DNA of 64,000 nucleotides from Mucilaginibacter sp. (GCF_025362475.1 NZ_JANYGH010000078.1:1-64000), one strand, 5' to 3'; shown: positions 45,564-55,132, numbered from the stretch's first letter. Numbers and translations are program-made. Notes: generated from the letters alone by a model not told the origin.

Positions 45564-46767
45564 AAGCTACCTGTAATTGTAATACTTCCTGTAAGCGGTC
45601 TAATGCCTCCATCCTGGCCGTTTGTAAACCTTTAATGCTATCCAATACCGTGGGCAGGTCGCCGGTATTTTGTTCATAAGCCAGTAAGGATGTTTTATAG
45701 GTGTTTTGTAAAGCAGGGATGATGTTTTGCTGATAATTTTTTAACTGCCTTTTTTTACTGCCCATATCCGTTTTTAAACCGGTAAGCTGCCCTTCGGCCT
45801 GGTTGAGTATAGCTGATTTTTTTCGTTGCAATTCCTCCACTTCGTAACGGATCCCTTTTAAGTTGGCCTTGTATTCTTTTGAAGCCCAGGGAACAATGGG
45901 TATGGTAACGGAGCCCATTAAAATATATTGATTGGCATACCCACCATAGCTCAGCATGTGCGCGGCCTGGATCCCAAAATCGGGTTTGCGTTTGCTGTAT
46001 TCCATTTTGGCATTTAATTGCTGTAATTCAATATTCTGGCTTATTCCTTTAATATCGCTGCGGTTTGTTGCCAGGGCCGCGGTATCGGTAATGGCCGATT
46101 CATAGTCTTTCCAAACGGTATTTGTATCCACCGTAAATACAGTTTGCTGATCCCTGTTCATGAGGGTATTCAGCAAAATTTTTCTTTGGCTTACCTCGTT
46201 GTTCAATTGTTCGCGGGTATTGTTTAGCGCATACAATTCTGCTTTGGCCTTGTAAATATTGCTCAGCTTTTCTTTACCATAAGTAAGGCGGATGTTGGCA
46301 TCCTTAAGCATATACTCCAACAGGCTTTGTGTATTCTGTAATAAAGCAAGCTTCTTTTCCAGCACCACCCGTTCATAGTAATATTGTTTTGCCTGGGCAA
46401 CGAGCTGATTTTTCAGGTAGTTCTTGTCTTCCGCTGTTACTTTCGACATTCCTTTCATGTAGGCCTCCTTAGCGCGCAGTTTGGCCGGGTTAGTGAAAGT
46501 TTGTTCTGCCTGGATCATAAAGGAACCCACATTGGGATTAACCTGGTAAGGCGTTTGATACTGGCCTGCACTTATCTTTGGCGCATCAAGGCTTTTTGCA
46601 CCTGTTGCATAAGCATCCTGCGAGCTGATCCTGGCATCATAGGCCTGCAGGGCCGGGTTAGCAGTAATTAGTGCTATAACACTATCTAACGGTAATCGTT
46701 GTGCTTTTGCTGTTATCCCGGTAAGGCAGATCAGCAGGGTACATATAATTTGATATTTCGTTTTCAT
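45538..46767 (-). CDS. TolC/CusC-family outer-membrane efflux channel
   Basis: This 409-residue protein has a signal peptide (1-22). Long helical segments with repeated Leu/Gln heptads form the trans-periplasmic tunnel, and the beta-barrel strands are short. The QTPYQVNPNVGSFMIQAEQT region is close to CusC-like and CzcC-like channels in Bacteroidota. It starts 4 bases after the CusA C-terminal part and overlaps the first adaptor gene by 26 bases. It completes the tripartite pump. Confidence 0.87.
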   Translation of the reverse strand: MKTKYQIICTLLICLTGITAKAQRLPLDSVIALITANPALQAYDARISSQDAYATGAKSLDAPKISAGQYQTPYQVNPNVGSFMIQAEQTFTNPAKLRAKEAYMKGMSKVTAEDKNYLKNQLVAQAKQYYYERVVLEKKLALLQNTQSLLEYMLKDANIRLTYGKEKLSNIYKAKAELYALNNTREQLNNEVSQRKILLNTLMNRDQQTVFTVDTNTVWKDYESAITDTAALATNRSDIKGISQNIELQQLNAKMEYSKRKPDFGIQAAHMLSYGGYANQYILMGSVTIPIVPWASKEYKANLKGIRYEVEELQRKKSAILNQAEGQLTGLKTDMGSKKRQLKNYQQNIIPALQNTYKTSLLAYEQNTGDLPTVLDSIKGLQTARMEALDRLQEVLQLQVAYEREYEKY

Positions 46768-46771
46768 GATA

Positions 46772-48664
46772 TTATTCCTTTACCTCCAATACTTCCAGTT
46801 TGCCATGTTTTTTTAGTTCGTATTCCTTTACCATTAAAAATATAAGCGGGGTAACCAGTAAAATATGTGTGGAAGAAGTTAATACACCGCCAATCATTGG
46901 CAGTACAATAGGCAGCATCACATCGCTGCCGGTGCCGGTTGCCCACAGCACAGGTACCAAACCAAACAGGGCTACACAAACGGTCATGAGCTTGGGCCTT
47001 AACCGTTTTACCGCGCCATTCATTACATAAACACGCAGGTCTTCACGGGTGATGGTTTCGCTGGAATTTCCCTTTAAAGCAACCAGCTGCTGCATGGCAT
47101 CATTGAGATAAATAACCATGACGATACCCGTTTCCACAGCGATACCGAACAGGGCAATAAAACCAACCGCTACGGCGACTGATAAATGCACCCCAAAGAA
47201 ATAAACCATATAGGCGCCGCCAATGAGCGCGAACGGAATACTGATGAGGCTAAAAAATGCTTCCCGGATAGAGTGAAATGCAAAGTACAGGCAGGCAAAT
47301 ATGATGACAAGCACTATAGGTAAAATCAGCTTGAGGGTATGCTCCGCGCGGATCAGATTTTCGTACTGGCCGCTCCATTCAATAAAATAACCTTTTGGCA
47401 GCGATTTAACCATCGTGTTTAACCTGTTTTGGGCCTCCTGCACGGTACTGCCCAAATCCCGTTCACGAACATTGAACAATACTGTGCCGCGCAACAAGGC
47501 ATTTTCCGACTGAATCATAGCCGGGCCATCACTAATCCTGATATCCGCAACAGATGATAAGGGAACAGGACCGTAGGAGGGTGTTTGAACTAGGGTACGC
47601 CTGATCTCATCCAGGTTACTGCGGTAGTCCTGTGCCAGGCGCAGATTTACGCTGAAGCGTCTTCGCCCTTCAATGGTTGGCGTAAGGTTCATACCGCCCA
47701 GGGCGCTTTCTACAACCTGGTTCACATCATCTACGCTTAGTCCATAGCGGCCAATGGCATCTTTATTCACCTGTATATCCAGGTATTTGCCGCCGGTAAT
47801 GGGGTCAACATATAAATCTTTTACGCCGTTAATGCCCTGCAAGGCCTGTTTCATTTGGTTGGATAAGGCATAAATGGTATCCAGGTTTTGTCCATATACT
47901 TTCAACCCAACATCGGTACGGATCCCTGTAGAAAGCATATTGATGCGGTTAATGATGGGCTGTGTCCAGCCGTTTACAACGCCGGGGATCTGCAACTTGG
48001 CGTTTAGCTCATTAATAATATCTTCCTTTTTAATTCCCTTGCGCCATTCGCTGGCAGGTTTTAGCAGGATAATGGTTTCCACCATACTAATGGGTGAATT
48101 ATCAGTAGCCGTATTGGCACGCCCGGCTTTGCCCAGTACATTTTTTACTTCGGGGATACTTTTAATGATCCTGTCCTGCACCTGTAAAAGCTGCTTGGCC
48201 TCCGAGTTGGAAATATCCGGCAAGGTAACCGGCATAAACAGGATGATACCTTCATCAAGCGGCGGCATAAATTCGCTGCCCAAACTCAATAACAGCGGTA
48301 TGCTGATGAGTAGCGCTACGATGTTAATACCTATGGTTGTTTTGCGCCAGGTAACGCACCAGTTTAATAGGGGCCTGTAAAGCTTTTCCAACCCGCGGTT
48401 CAGCGGGTTACGTTCGTCTGTTTTTAATTTTCCTTTCAGAAAAAAGGAGATCAGCACCGGGGCAAGTGTTACAGCAAGGATAGCATCAATAGCCAGGATA
48501 AAAGTCTTTGTCCAGGCCAGCGGGCCAAACAGTTTACCTTCCTGGCCTTCCAGCAAAAATACCGGGAGGAAAGAGGCGACGATGATCAGCGTAGAAAAAA
48601 ATACGCCACGGCCAACCTGTTTGCAGGATGCTTCTATAATTTTAATTCGTTCTGCTGTGGTCAT
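46772..48664 (-). CDS. cusA: CusA-like RND efflux pump, C-terminal part
   Basis: This is the second half of an inner-membrane copper/silver RND transporter. The 630 residues start MTTAERIKIIEASCKQVGRG, which is the sequence that normally follows the TM4 loop, and continue through LEGQEGKLFGPLAWTKTF (start of TM5) to TM12. The ATG shares the ATGA of the upstream half, a reading-frame change of one base. The two halves together (1054 residues) equal a full CusA. It is not clear whether this is a true split gene, a frameshift mutation or a programmed frameshift. Confidence 0.88.
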   Translation of the reverse strand: MTTAERIKIIEASCKQVGRGVFFSTLIIVASFLPVFLLEGQEGKLFGPLAWTKTFILAIDAILAVTLAPVLISFFLKGKLKTDERNPLNRGLEKLYRPLLNWCVTWRKTTIGINIVALLISIPLLLSLGSEFMPPLDEGIILFMPVTLPDISNSEAKQLLQVQDRIIKSIPEVKNVLGKAGRANTATDNSPISMVETIILLKPASEWRKGIKKEDIINELNAKLQIPGVVNGWTQPIINRINMLSTGIRTDVGLKVYGQNLDTIYALSNQMKQALQGINGVKDLYVDPITGGKYLDIQVNKDAIGRYGLSVDDVNQVVESALGGMNLTPTIEGRRRFSVNLRLAQDYRSNLDEIRRTLVQTPSYGPVPLSSVADIRISDGPAMIQSENALLRGTVLFNVRERDLGSTVQEAQNRLNTMVKSLPKGYFIEWSGQYENLIRAEHTLKLILPIVLVIIFACLYFAFHSIREAFFSLISIPFALIGGAYMVYFFGVHLSVAVAVGFIALFGIAVETGIVMVIYLNDAMQQLVALKGNSSETITREDLRVYVMNGAVKRLRPKLMTVCVALFGLVPVLWATGTGSDVMLPIVLPMIGGVLTSSTHILLVTPLIFLMVKEYELKKHGKLEVLEVKE

Positions 48665-49935
48665 GATCTTTCTTTTTCTTGTGCAATGGATAAATTCCGG
48701 TGCGAGTTTTCAACCATTACAATACCGTTATCTACTATCACTCCAATAGCTAAAGCGATACCCGTTAATGACATGATATTGGAGCTGATGCCAAAAGCGT
48801 TAAGCAGGATAAAGCTGGCAGCTATGGTGATGGGAATTTGAATAATGATACTCAGGGCGCTCCGCCAGCTGAACAGGAACACGATAACGATAATTGATAC
48901 CGTAATCATTTCCTCAATCAGCGTATGTTTTACGGAAGCAATGGCATTCTCAATCAACTCACTTCGGTCATAAGCGATCTTAAATTTTACTCCAGCAGGC
49001 AGGCCCCGCTGAATATCGTTCATTTTGGTTTTAACGGCATGGATCACCTTGTCTGCATTTTCGCCGTAGCGCATTACTACTATGCCGCCTACAGCTTCGC
49101 CTTGTCCGTTTTGGTCAAATATGCCCAGGCGTTCGTCGCCACCCATTTGCACGGTGGCAACATCTTTTACCTTCACCGATACAGATTTGATGGTTGCAAT
49201 GGAGATATTTTCAACATCGGGTAAACTCTTAATATAACCCAGGCCACGAACGATGTAGGCGGTGCCGTTCATTTCAAACTTACGGCCCCCAACATCATTG
49301 TTATTGCTTTTTACTGCCTTGAGTACCTGCGATAAAGGGATATTGTAATAGTTGAGTTTATGTGGGTCGATATTGATCTGGTATTGCTTTTGAAAACCGC
49401 CGAATGAAGCTACTTCACTAACCCCCGATACAGTTTGCAGCCCCAGTTTTATGTACCAGTCTTGCAATGCCCGCTGTTCGCCAAGGTCGATACCTTTGGC
49501 ATCCAGCGTGTACCACAAAATATGGCCAACTCCGGTTCCATCGGGCCCTAATGTTGGCGTAATACCTTCCGGGAGTAAACGCTGGGCATAGTTCAAGCGC
49601 TCCAGTACCCGGCTTCGCGCCCAATACACATCGGCTTTATCTTCAAAAACAATATAAACAAAGCTCATTCCAAACATGGAAGTAGCACGGATAGCCTTTA
49701 CTTTAGGAATGCCCTGTAAATTGCTCACCAGCGGATAGGTTACCTGGTCTTCCATGATCTGCGGACTGCGGCCCTGCCACTCGGTAAATACGATCACCTG
49801 GTTATCTGACAGGTCGGGAATGGCATCAATAGGATTCTCGCTAACAGCATAAGCGCCCCATGCAAAAAGAATGGTCGCGATGAGCAGAACGATATACCTG
49901 TTTTTTAAGGACAGGGTAATAAGTTGATTAATCAT
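48661..49935 (-). CDS. cusA: CusA-like RND efflux pump, N-terminal part
   Basis: This is the first 424 residues of a heavy-metal RND pump, from TM1 (YIVLLIATILFAWGAYAVSENPIDAIPDLSDNQVIV) to TM4, ending VMVENSHRNLSIAQEKERS. Everything expected up to the cytosolic loop after TM4 is present, including FTEWQGRSPQIMEDQVTYPL. The stop codon TGA overlaps the ATG of the next frame. The poly-A-rich GAAAAAGAAAGATCATGA just before the break could permit slippage. It lies 48 bases after the small HMBD gene. Confidence 0.88.
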   Translation of the reverse strand: MINQLITLSLKNRYIVLLIATILFAWGAYAVSENPIDAIPDLSDNQVIVFTEWQGRSPQIMEDQVTYPLVSNLQGIPKVKAIRATSMFGMSFVYIVFEDKADVYWARSRVLERLNYAQRLLPEGITPTLGPDGTGVGHILWYTLDAKGIDLGEQRALQDWYIKLGLQTVSGVSEVASFGGFQKQYQINIDPHKLNYYNIPLSQVLKAVKSNNNDVGGRKFEMNGTAYIVRGLGYIKSLPDVENISIATIKSVSVKVKDVATVQMGGDERLGIFDQNGQGEAVGGIVVMRYGENADKVIHAVKTKMNDIQRGLPAGVKFKIAYDRSELIENAIASVKHTLIEEMITVSIIVIVFLFSWRSALSIIIQIPITIAASFILLNAFGISSNIMSLTGIALAIGVIVDNGIVMVENSHRNLSIAQEKERS

Positions 49936-49983
49936 CTTAATGGTTTTGATAATCCCGGTGTATGAGCACCGGGATTAAATGAA

Positions 49984-50229
49984 TTACATTTTCATTGATG
50001 TAGCTTTCTTTTTAGCAGGCTCCTTTTTTACCAGGGTCATACCGCATTTGGGGCATTTTCCAGGTTTATCGCTCAATACTTCGGGGTGCATGGTGCATGT
50101 GTATTGTACTTTAACAGGTTTAACCTTTTTGGTTTTGGTAGTGTCGGAAACCGCGGTACTTGAGTGAGATGCAAAAACGCTTGCTGCTGAAAACAAGATT
50201 GCAATGGCCATCAGGGTTACTTTTTTCAT
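49984..50229 (-). CDS. Small periplasmic heavy-metal-binding protein
   Basis: This 81-residue protein has a signal peptide (1-20) and one HMBD motif, YTCTMHPE ... CPKCGMTLVKK, with Cys and Met ligands. It is a free-standing version of the HMBD found on both adaptors, so it may hand copper or silver to the pump. It is the second gene of the operon. The C-terminus is Lys-rich (EPAKKKATSMKM). Confidence 0.88.
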   Translation of the reverse strand: MKKVTLMAIAILFSAASVFASHSSTAVSDTTKTKKVKPVKVQYTCTMHPEVLSDKPGKCPKCGMTLVKKEPAKKKATSMKM

Positions 50230-50369
50230 GAAAATAAAAATTAAAAAAATGGAGAAATGGCATAAGACTATAGCAAGTCCTATACGTTGATTATAAATTA
50301 AGATGATTGATTTTAATTTAAAGCGTAGCCGGTTTACAGATAGTAAAGGCTAAATAGAAAAGGTACAGG

Positions 50370-50753
50370 TCAGATCCTGTAGGTACAGTTGCGGGTATAG
50401 ATAGGTATATCGGGGCTTGCCGGGGGGGCGTTGCTTTGATAACCAATACCGGCATCGTAATCTTTAATAATGACTGTTGAATTCCAGGTATTGAAAGATG
50501 GCAGAATTACCGGTGATAACGTACCCAAAACAAAAGAATCGGCACTTACGTGGGTATCCTTGATCTTAAAGCTTTGTTTTTCGTTTTTGCAGCAGTCATT
50601 GTTGTTTTTAGCCGCTTTGCCTGTATTATCGGTTGAGCCATAGATGAAGGTAACCGAAGCCAGTTTCCCGCAGCAATAAAAACGGTTTACCCCAATACCC
50701 ACACAGGATAAAAGGTAAACGGCTGTTAATATAATGAGTGCGCTGCGTTTCAC
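50370..50753 (-). CDS. HYC_CC_PP-family secreted protein
   Basis: This 127-residue small protein with a signal peptide belongs to a Bacteroidota family named for its Cys and Pro motifs. FYCCGKLASV near residue 25, NDCCKNEKQSFKIKD near 52, and APPASPDIPIYTRN near the end are the defining elements. Such proteins are often first in copper-efflux operons. A role in metal sensing or binding is likely, but not proven. It is the first gene of the cus operon on the minus strand. Confidence 0.85.
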   Translation of the reverse strand: MKRSALIILTAVYLLSCVGIGVNRFYCCGKLASVTFIYGSTDNTGKAAKNNNDCCKNEKQSFKIKDTHVSADSFVLGTLSPVILPSFNTWNSTVIIKDYDAGIGYQSNAPPASPDIPIYTRNCTYRI

Positions 50754-50863
50754 AATTCGAAGATACTTAATAATTTAAATTTTATACAAATCAAGTTATA
50801 TAATGCCGGGATTTTACTTTTTGCAGACGGGCGATTAGCAGCTACAATAATGTTGTTAAATCA

Positions 50864-50890
50864 TTGCCGTTGACTAAAGTCAACGGAGTA
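50864..50890. repeat. Small palindromic repeat
   Basis: CCGTTGACTAAAGTCAACGG (50867-50886) is a palindrome of the dispersed CCGTTG-N-CAACGG type, similar to the cluster at 22304-22560. It lies in the gap between the divergent cus operon and an SDR gene. Confidence 0.7.
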
Positions 50891-51072
50891 ATAAGTGAAA
50901 AACAAGGGGCTTTAGCCAAACTACCGCTTGCATAATTGGGCTGTTTTAAACAGCATCTTAGATATTTACATGTAATGCTTTAATATGTGTATCATTTGAG
51001 GTTCGCTCAAACCTCACCTTTGTTATGTCAAAACAAACAAGACAAAAACAAAACAACATAACAAAGGAAATC

Positions 51073-51813
51073 ATGAAAACGCTATCAGAAAAAGTAATCT
51101 TAGTAACCGGCGCATCTAAAGGTATAGGAGCAGCAGTAGCCCAACAACTGGCTAATGCCGGTGCCAAAGTAATAATCAACTATGCAAGCGGTAAAGAAGC
51201 CGCCGATGAAACTGTTAACCTTATCAAACAAAACGGTGGTGATGCCATAGCATTACAGGCCGATGTAAGTAAATCAGCCGAAGTAGCGGCTATGTTCGAT
51301 GCAGCCATCGCTCACTATGGTAAAATTGATGTGTTGGTAAACAACGCCGGCATTATGATCACCAAACTGCTAAAAGATACTACCGACGAAGATTTTACCC
51401 GCCAGTTTGATATCAATGTACGCGGCACATTCAACACCATGCGGGAAGCCGCCACAAAACTGGCCGATAAGGGCAGTATCATTAACTTTTCTACCTCTGT
51501 TAACCGGATCATGTTGCCGACCTACAGCACTTATGTGGCTACCAAAGCAGCGGTTGAGCAATTAACCCGTGTATTTAGCAAAGAAGTTGGCGCAAGGGGT
51601 ATCAATGTAAACTCCGTTTCTCCTGGTCCTACCAATACCGAATTGTTCACCAAAGGCAAGCCACAGGAAGTGATTGACCGCCTGGCATCACTTTCAGCCT
51701 TCAATCGCATCGGCGAGCCTGAAGATATCGCAAGGGTTGTTGTATTCCTGGCCGGCGATGATGCCAAATGGATCAGTGCACAAAATATTGGTGTAAACGG
51801 TGGAATGGCTTAA
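51073..51813 (+). CDS. Short-chain dehydrogenase (classical SDR)
   Basis: This 246-residue NAD(P)-dependent oxidoreductase has TGASKGIG, NNAG and the catalytic STSV...YVATK; it is of the FabG-like type. I chose ATG at 51073 (MKTLSEKVILVTGAS), preceded by AAAGGAAA, an unusually good Shine-Dalgarno for this phylum, over an upstream in-frame start at 51025. It is followed by a second, similar SDR. The substrate is unknown. Confidence 0.9.
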   Translation: MKTLSEKVILVTGASKGIGAAVAQQLANAGAKVIINYASGKEAADETVNLIKQNGGDAIALQADVSKSAEVAAMFDAAIAHYGKIDVLVNNAGIMITKLLKDTTDEDFTRQFDINVRGTFNTMREAATKLADKGSIINFSTSVNRIMLPTYSTYVATKAAVEQLTRVFSKEVGARGINVNSVSPGPTNTELFTKGKPQEVIDRLASLSAFNRIGEPEDIARVVVFLAGDDAKWISAQNIGVNGGMA

Positions 51814-51821
51814 AAGAGAGT

Positions 51822-51898
51822 CAAGAAATTAGAATCAAGACAGCAAAAGCACGATTAAGGGAGAGTCAAGAAGTTAGAGTCAAGAATTAAGACGGTAA
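51822..51898. repeat. GAGTCAAGA-type degenerate direct repeat
   Basis: Two imperfect units, GAGAGTCAAGAAATTAGAAT and GAGAGTCAAGAAGTTAGAGT, lie 46 bases apart. The motif recurs as AGAATCAAGAATCAAGAATC at 61539. It is not a CRISPR array. Confidence 0.6.
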
Positions 51899-51975
51899 AA
51901 ACACAAATTGTATTTCAAATCAATCGGTGAAATCATCGAGTAATCAGTGTAATCACAAATTTTAAAAGTAAAGTC

Positions 51976-52728
51976 ATGAACTCATTAAATAATAAAGTAG
52001 CATTAATAACAGGATCAGCACGCGGTTTAGGTAAGGCAATAGCAGAACGCTACGCTGCATTGGGTGCAGATATTGTGATCAATTATTCAAGAGATAAAGC
52101 ATCAGCAGATGAAGTAGTAAGCAACATCGAGGCTATGGGCGCAAGGGTAATAGCCGTACAGGCCGATGTAAGTAAAGTTGCCGATATTGAACGCTTATTT
52201 GCGGAGGCAAAAAAAGCATTTGGCAAAATAGATATCGTAGTGGCCAATGCTGGTATCGAGCTGGTAGAAACCCCGGTAGTTGATTTTACCGAGGAGCAGT
52301 TTGATCGTGTATTCGGGATCAACACCAAAGGTACTTACTTCACCATGCAGCAGGCTGCAAAAAATGTGGAAAACAATGGCCGTATCATTTACATCGCGTC
52401 CAGCACCACCTCATTCCCCGTACCAGGAATGGCAGTGTATGGCGGCAGCAAAACCACTCCGCGTTACCTGGTTGATATCCTTTCTAAAGAGATAGGTCAT
52501 AAAGGCATAACTGTAAACTCTATCATCCCCTTCGCGGTTGATCATTCAGGCATCTTTGCAGAAGCAGGCAGCTATCCCGAATTAAGGAAACAATTATTAG
52601 ACAGCTGCCCCATGGGCAGACTGGCCGAAGTGGAAGATGTGGCCAACGCTGCCGAATTTTTCGCCAGCGACCTGTCGTCATTTGTAAATGGCCAACACTT
52701 ATTGATCAACGGCGGCGCCACTAATTAA
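51976..52728 (+). CDS. Short-chain dehydrogenase (classical SDR)
   Basis: This 250-residue SDR has TGSARGLG, a VANAG variant of NNAG, Ser in IASSTTSFP and YGGSK in place of YxASK. The central IDIVVANAGIEL and C-terminal LLINGGATN are typical FabG-like parts. It is adjacent to a paralogous SDR, with a 160-base gap holding repeats. A bidirectional terminator follows. Confidence 0.88.
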   Translation: MNSLNNKVALITGSARGLGKAIAERYAALGADIVINYSRDKASADEVVSNIEAMGARVIAVQADVSKVADIERLFAEAKKAFGKIDIVVANAGIELVETPVVDFTEEQFDRVFGINTKGTYFTMQQAAKNVENNGRIIYIASSTTSFPVPGMAVYGGSKTTPRYLVDILSKEIGHKGITVNSIIPFAVDHSGIFAEAGSYPELRKQLLDSCPMGRLAEVEDVANAAEFFASDLSSFVNGQHLLINGGATN

Positions 52729-52810
52729 TCAATAATTTAAATTTTGGCAACTGACAGGTTTGGTGCTAAGTGTTCAGCTGAAATAGAAGTAAAATAGATT
52801 ACTGAATAAA

Positions 52811-52859
52811 TAAAAAAAGAAGGTGCTCCCGGTAAAATGGAAGCGCCTTTATTTTTTAT
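52811..52859. terminator. Bidirectional terminator between SDR and Lrp genes
   Basis: GGTGCTCCC / GGAAGCGCC with a short loop carries A-tracts before it and T-tracts after it, usable from both sides. Confidence 0.8.
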
Positions 52860-52881
52860 AGTAACATCAGGTTGGTAAAGC

Positions 52882-53343
52882 CTACAATGGATAAGCCGTA
52901 TCGCTTTTGGTTTCTGATAAAACAAAAAAGCTTTGTACGGTGGTGATATTGGGAAGGGTTGCCAGTTTATTTCTGTAAAAATGGTGGTAGGCCTCCATAT
53001 CACTTGTAGCAATGCGCAGGATAAAATCAAATGCGCCGGTCATCTGAAAGCATTCCATTACTTCAGGAAACTTGGCTACTTCCAGTTCAAAATTATTTAA
53101 GGTATTGGCCGTATGATCATTTAAAAGCACATGGCTAAAAGCGATCAGGTTTCTGTTGATCTTCTTTCGGTCGAGTATAGCTACAACCCTTTTTATATAG
53201 CCCTGTTCTTTCAACCTTCTGATTCTTTCATGAATGGTAGCGATAGATTTATGGAGCTTATAAGAAATTTCCTTATTGGTTAATGAGGCATTTTGCTGTA
53301 AAAGCTTTAAAATTTCCAGGTCGGTTAGGTCTAAATCTGTCAT
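52882..53343 (-). CDS. Lrp/AsnC-family transcription regulator
   Basis: This amino-acid-responsive DNA-binding protein of 153 residues has an N-terminal winged-helix domain (LEILKLLQQNASLTNKEISYKLHKSIATIHERIRRL) and a C-terminal RAM ligand domain (FPEVMECFQMTGAFDFILRI). I chose ATG at 53343 (MTDLDLTD). The longer upstream frame encodes a hydrophobic extension with no family counterpart. It is divergent from the cysteine synthase gene, 177 bases away, and could regulate it. Confidence 0.9.
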   Translation of the reverse strand: MTDLDLTDLEILKLLQQNASLTNKEISYKLHKSIATIHERIRRLKEQGYIKRVVAILDRKKINRNLIAFSHVLLNDHTANTLNNFELEVAKFPEVMECFQMTGAFDFILRIATSDMEAYHHFYRNKLATLPNITTVQSFFVLSETKSDTAYPL

Positions 53344-53520
53344 TGATAAAAAGATTGAAAAAACAAGCATTGAAAAAACATACAATGATAAGAACTAATG
53401 TTCTGCGAAACTGAAAAATAACACTATAAAATATGATTAAAGCATAAAATTTATGGATTTTATGGAAACCATTGTTCTTATTATAGGATATAGGGACATT
53501 TATACCATAAATTTTAAGGT

Positions 53521-54579
53521 ATGGTTGGGGCAGCAGTATTGGATTTAGATATAGAACTGGAAAAAAGGTTTCAAAACTTATGGCATTTGGTAGGTAACAC
53601 GCCAATGTTAAAGTTACAGTACACCTATAATGGCAACGCTGGAGAAATTTATGTAAAATGTGAGCATTATAACCTTACAGGCAGTGTAAAGGATAGAATG
53701 GCGCTGTACATTTTACACCAGGCTTATAAAAACGGCAATATAAACCCGTGCGATACCATTATTGAGGCCACCAGCGGTAATACAGGTATTGCCTTTGCCG
53801 CGATTGGAAAAGCGCTGGGGCATGATGTAAAGATCATTATGCCCAACTGGCTAAGCAAAGAGCGGATAGATATTATCAGAAGCATGGGGGCCGAAGTGTT
53901 ATTGATCAGTAAAGAGCAAGGCGGCTTTTTGGGTAGTATAAAACTTAGTGAAGAGCTAGCAGCACAGGGAGGGGTATTTTTACCGCAGCAGTTTGAAAAC
54001 AACCACAACGCCGAGGCTCATGAAATGACCACCGGGCCAGAAATATGGAAGCAATTGGCTAATATCGGTCTTAAACCCGATGCATTTGTGGCAGGCGTAG
54101 GTACCGGCGGTACAGTGATGGGAACAGGTAAATATCTGAAAGCCATGAATCCGCAAATTAAGATCCACCCTTTGGAGCCGGCCGAGTCACCTACATTAAC
54201 AACGGGTTATAAAGTTGGCAGTCACCGTATCCAGGGAATTTCTGACGAGTTTATACCGGCTATTGTAAAACTCGATCAAATGGATCATGTTGTTCAGGCA
54301 AATGATGGCGATGCTATTATTATGGCACAAAAGCTATCCAGGCAATTGGGGCTTGCCGTTGGTATTTCATCGGGCGCCAACGTGATTGGAGCAATTAAGC
54401 TGAAAGAGCAATTGGGAAAGGATGCCGTTGTTGTTACCCTGCTATGCGATAGCAATAAAAAATACCTGAGCACAGACCTGGTAAAAGAAGAAATTATTAA
54501 AGAAGGCTATCTATCTACCGATACCGATTTTACCGGTTATCAGCCTATCTCCCGCTTAAACGAATTTATTATCCCATAA
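53521..54579 (+). CDS. PLP-dependent cysteine synthase-family protein
   Basis: This 352-residue fold-type II PLP enzyme is related to cysteine synthase and cystathionine beta-synthase. PLP-Lys is K57 in LTGSVKDRM, followed by SGNTGI and GTGGTVMG, the phosphate-binding loop. It carries extra C-terminal residues (DFTGYQPISRLNEFIIP). It probably makes cysteine from O-acetylserine and sulfide, or catalyses a related beta-replacement. It is 17 bases upstream of a DsbD-alpha-like protein and lies near DsbD, linking thiol synthesis and thiol redox control. It is divergent from the Lrp gene. Confidence 0.88.
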   Translation: MVGAAVLDLDIELEKRFQNLWHLVGNTPMLKLQYTYNGNAGEIYVKCEHYNLTGSVKDRMALYILHQAYKNGNINPCDTIIEATSGNTGIAFAAIGKALGHDVKIIMPNWLSKERIDIIRSMGAEVLLISKEQGGFLGSIKLSEELAAQGGVFLPQQFENNHNAEAHEMTTGPEIWKQLANIGLKPDAFVAGVGTGGTVMGTGKYLKAMNPQIKIHPLEPAESPTLTTGYKVGSHRIQGISDEFIPAIVKLDQMDHVVQANDGDAIIMAQKLSRQLGLAVGISSGANVIGAIKLKEQLGKDAVVVTLLCDSNKKYLSTDLVKEEIIKEGYLSTDTDFTGYQPISRLNEFIIP

Positions 54580-54596
54580 AAACAATCAAAAACCTC

Positions 54597-55046
54597 ATGA
54601 AAAAAATCACAATTGTTGCAATAGCCCTTGTTCTGTTTGCGATACAAAGCAAAGCGCAAATACTACAACCCGTACGTTGGAGCTATGCCGCAAAAAAAAC
54701 CAGCGCCACCGAAGCGGTAGTATTTATTAAAGCTACTATTGACGAAGGCTGGCATGTATATTCCCAGTTTGTTAAAGATGGCGGCCCTGTAAAAACCACC
54801 ATCGATTTTACGCCATCAAAAGCTTTTACACTGGTAGGTAAAACTATCGAGCCTCAGCCCATAACCCGCATGGAAAAAGTTTTCGGGATGGAAGTTGGCT
54901 TCTTTGAAAAGAGCGTGATTTTTCAGCAAAAGATCAGGCTGAAAGCCAAGCAAACTACGGTAAGCGGCAAGCTGGAATACATGACCTGTAACGATCAAAA
55001 GTGCTTGCCACCAGATGATATCGAGTTCAGCATCCCGGTAAAATAA
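54597..55046 (+). CDS. DsbD N-terminal (alpha) domain protein
   Basis: This 149-residue secreted protein (signal 1-20) aligns with the N-terminal periplasmic domain of DsbD. YMTCNDQKCLPPDD near the C-terminus, with two Cys, matches the redox-active segment of DsbD alpha. It is a separate polypeptide here, instead of being fused to the membrane part. The DsbD membrane gene follows 149 bases downstream. Confidence 0.82.
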   Translation: MKKITIVAIALVLFAIQSKAQILQPVRWSYAAKKTSATEAVVFIKATIDEGWHVYSQFVKDGGPVKTTIDFTPSKAFTLVGKTIEPQPITRMEKVFGMEVGFFEKSVIFQQKIRLKAKQTTVSGKLEYMTCNDQKCLPPDDIEFSIPVK

Positions 55047-55132
55047 ACCAACATCTATTCACATTAAAATGAATTTGGGGAATACCCCAAGGCTACGCCT
55101 TTGCCTTATTTTTTGGCGCGATACAGTATCCA

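Noticed and set aside
46764..46979. 71-codon minus-strand frame at the end of CusA
   Set aside because: It overlaps the C-terminal part of CusA in another frame and has no supporting signal.
43058..50753. Mobile element or genomic island carrying the cus operon
   Set aside because: No transposase, integrase or flanking direct repeat is seen, and base usage looks like the neighbours by eye.
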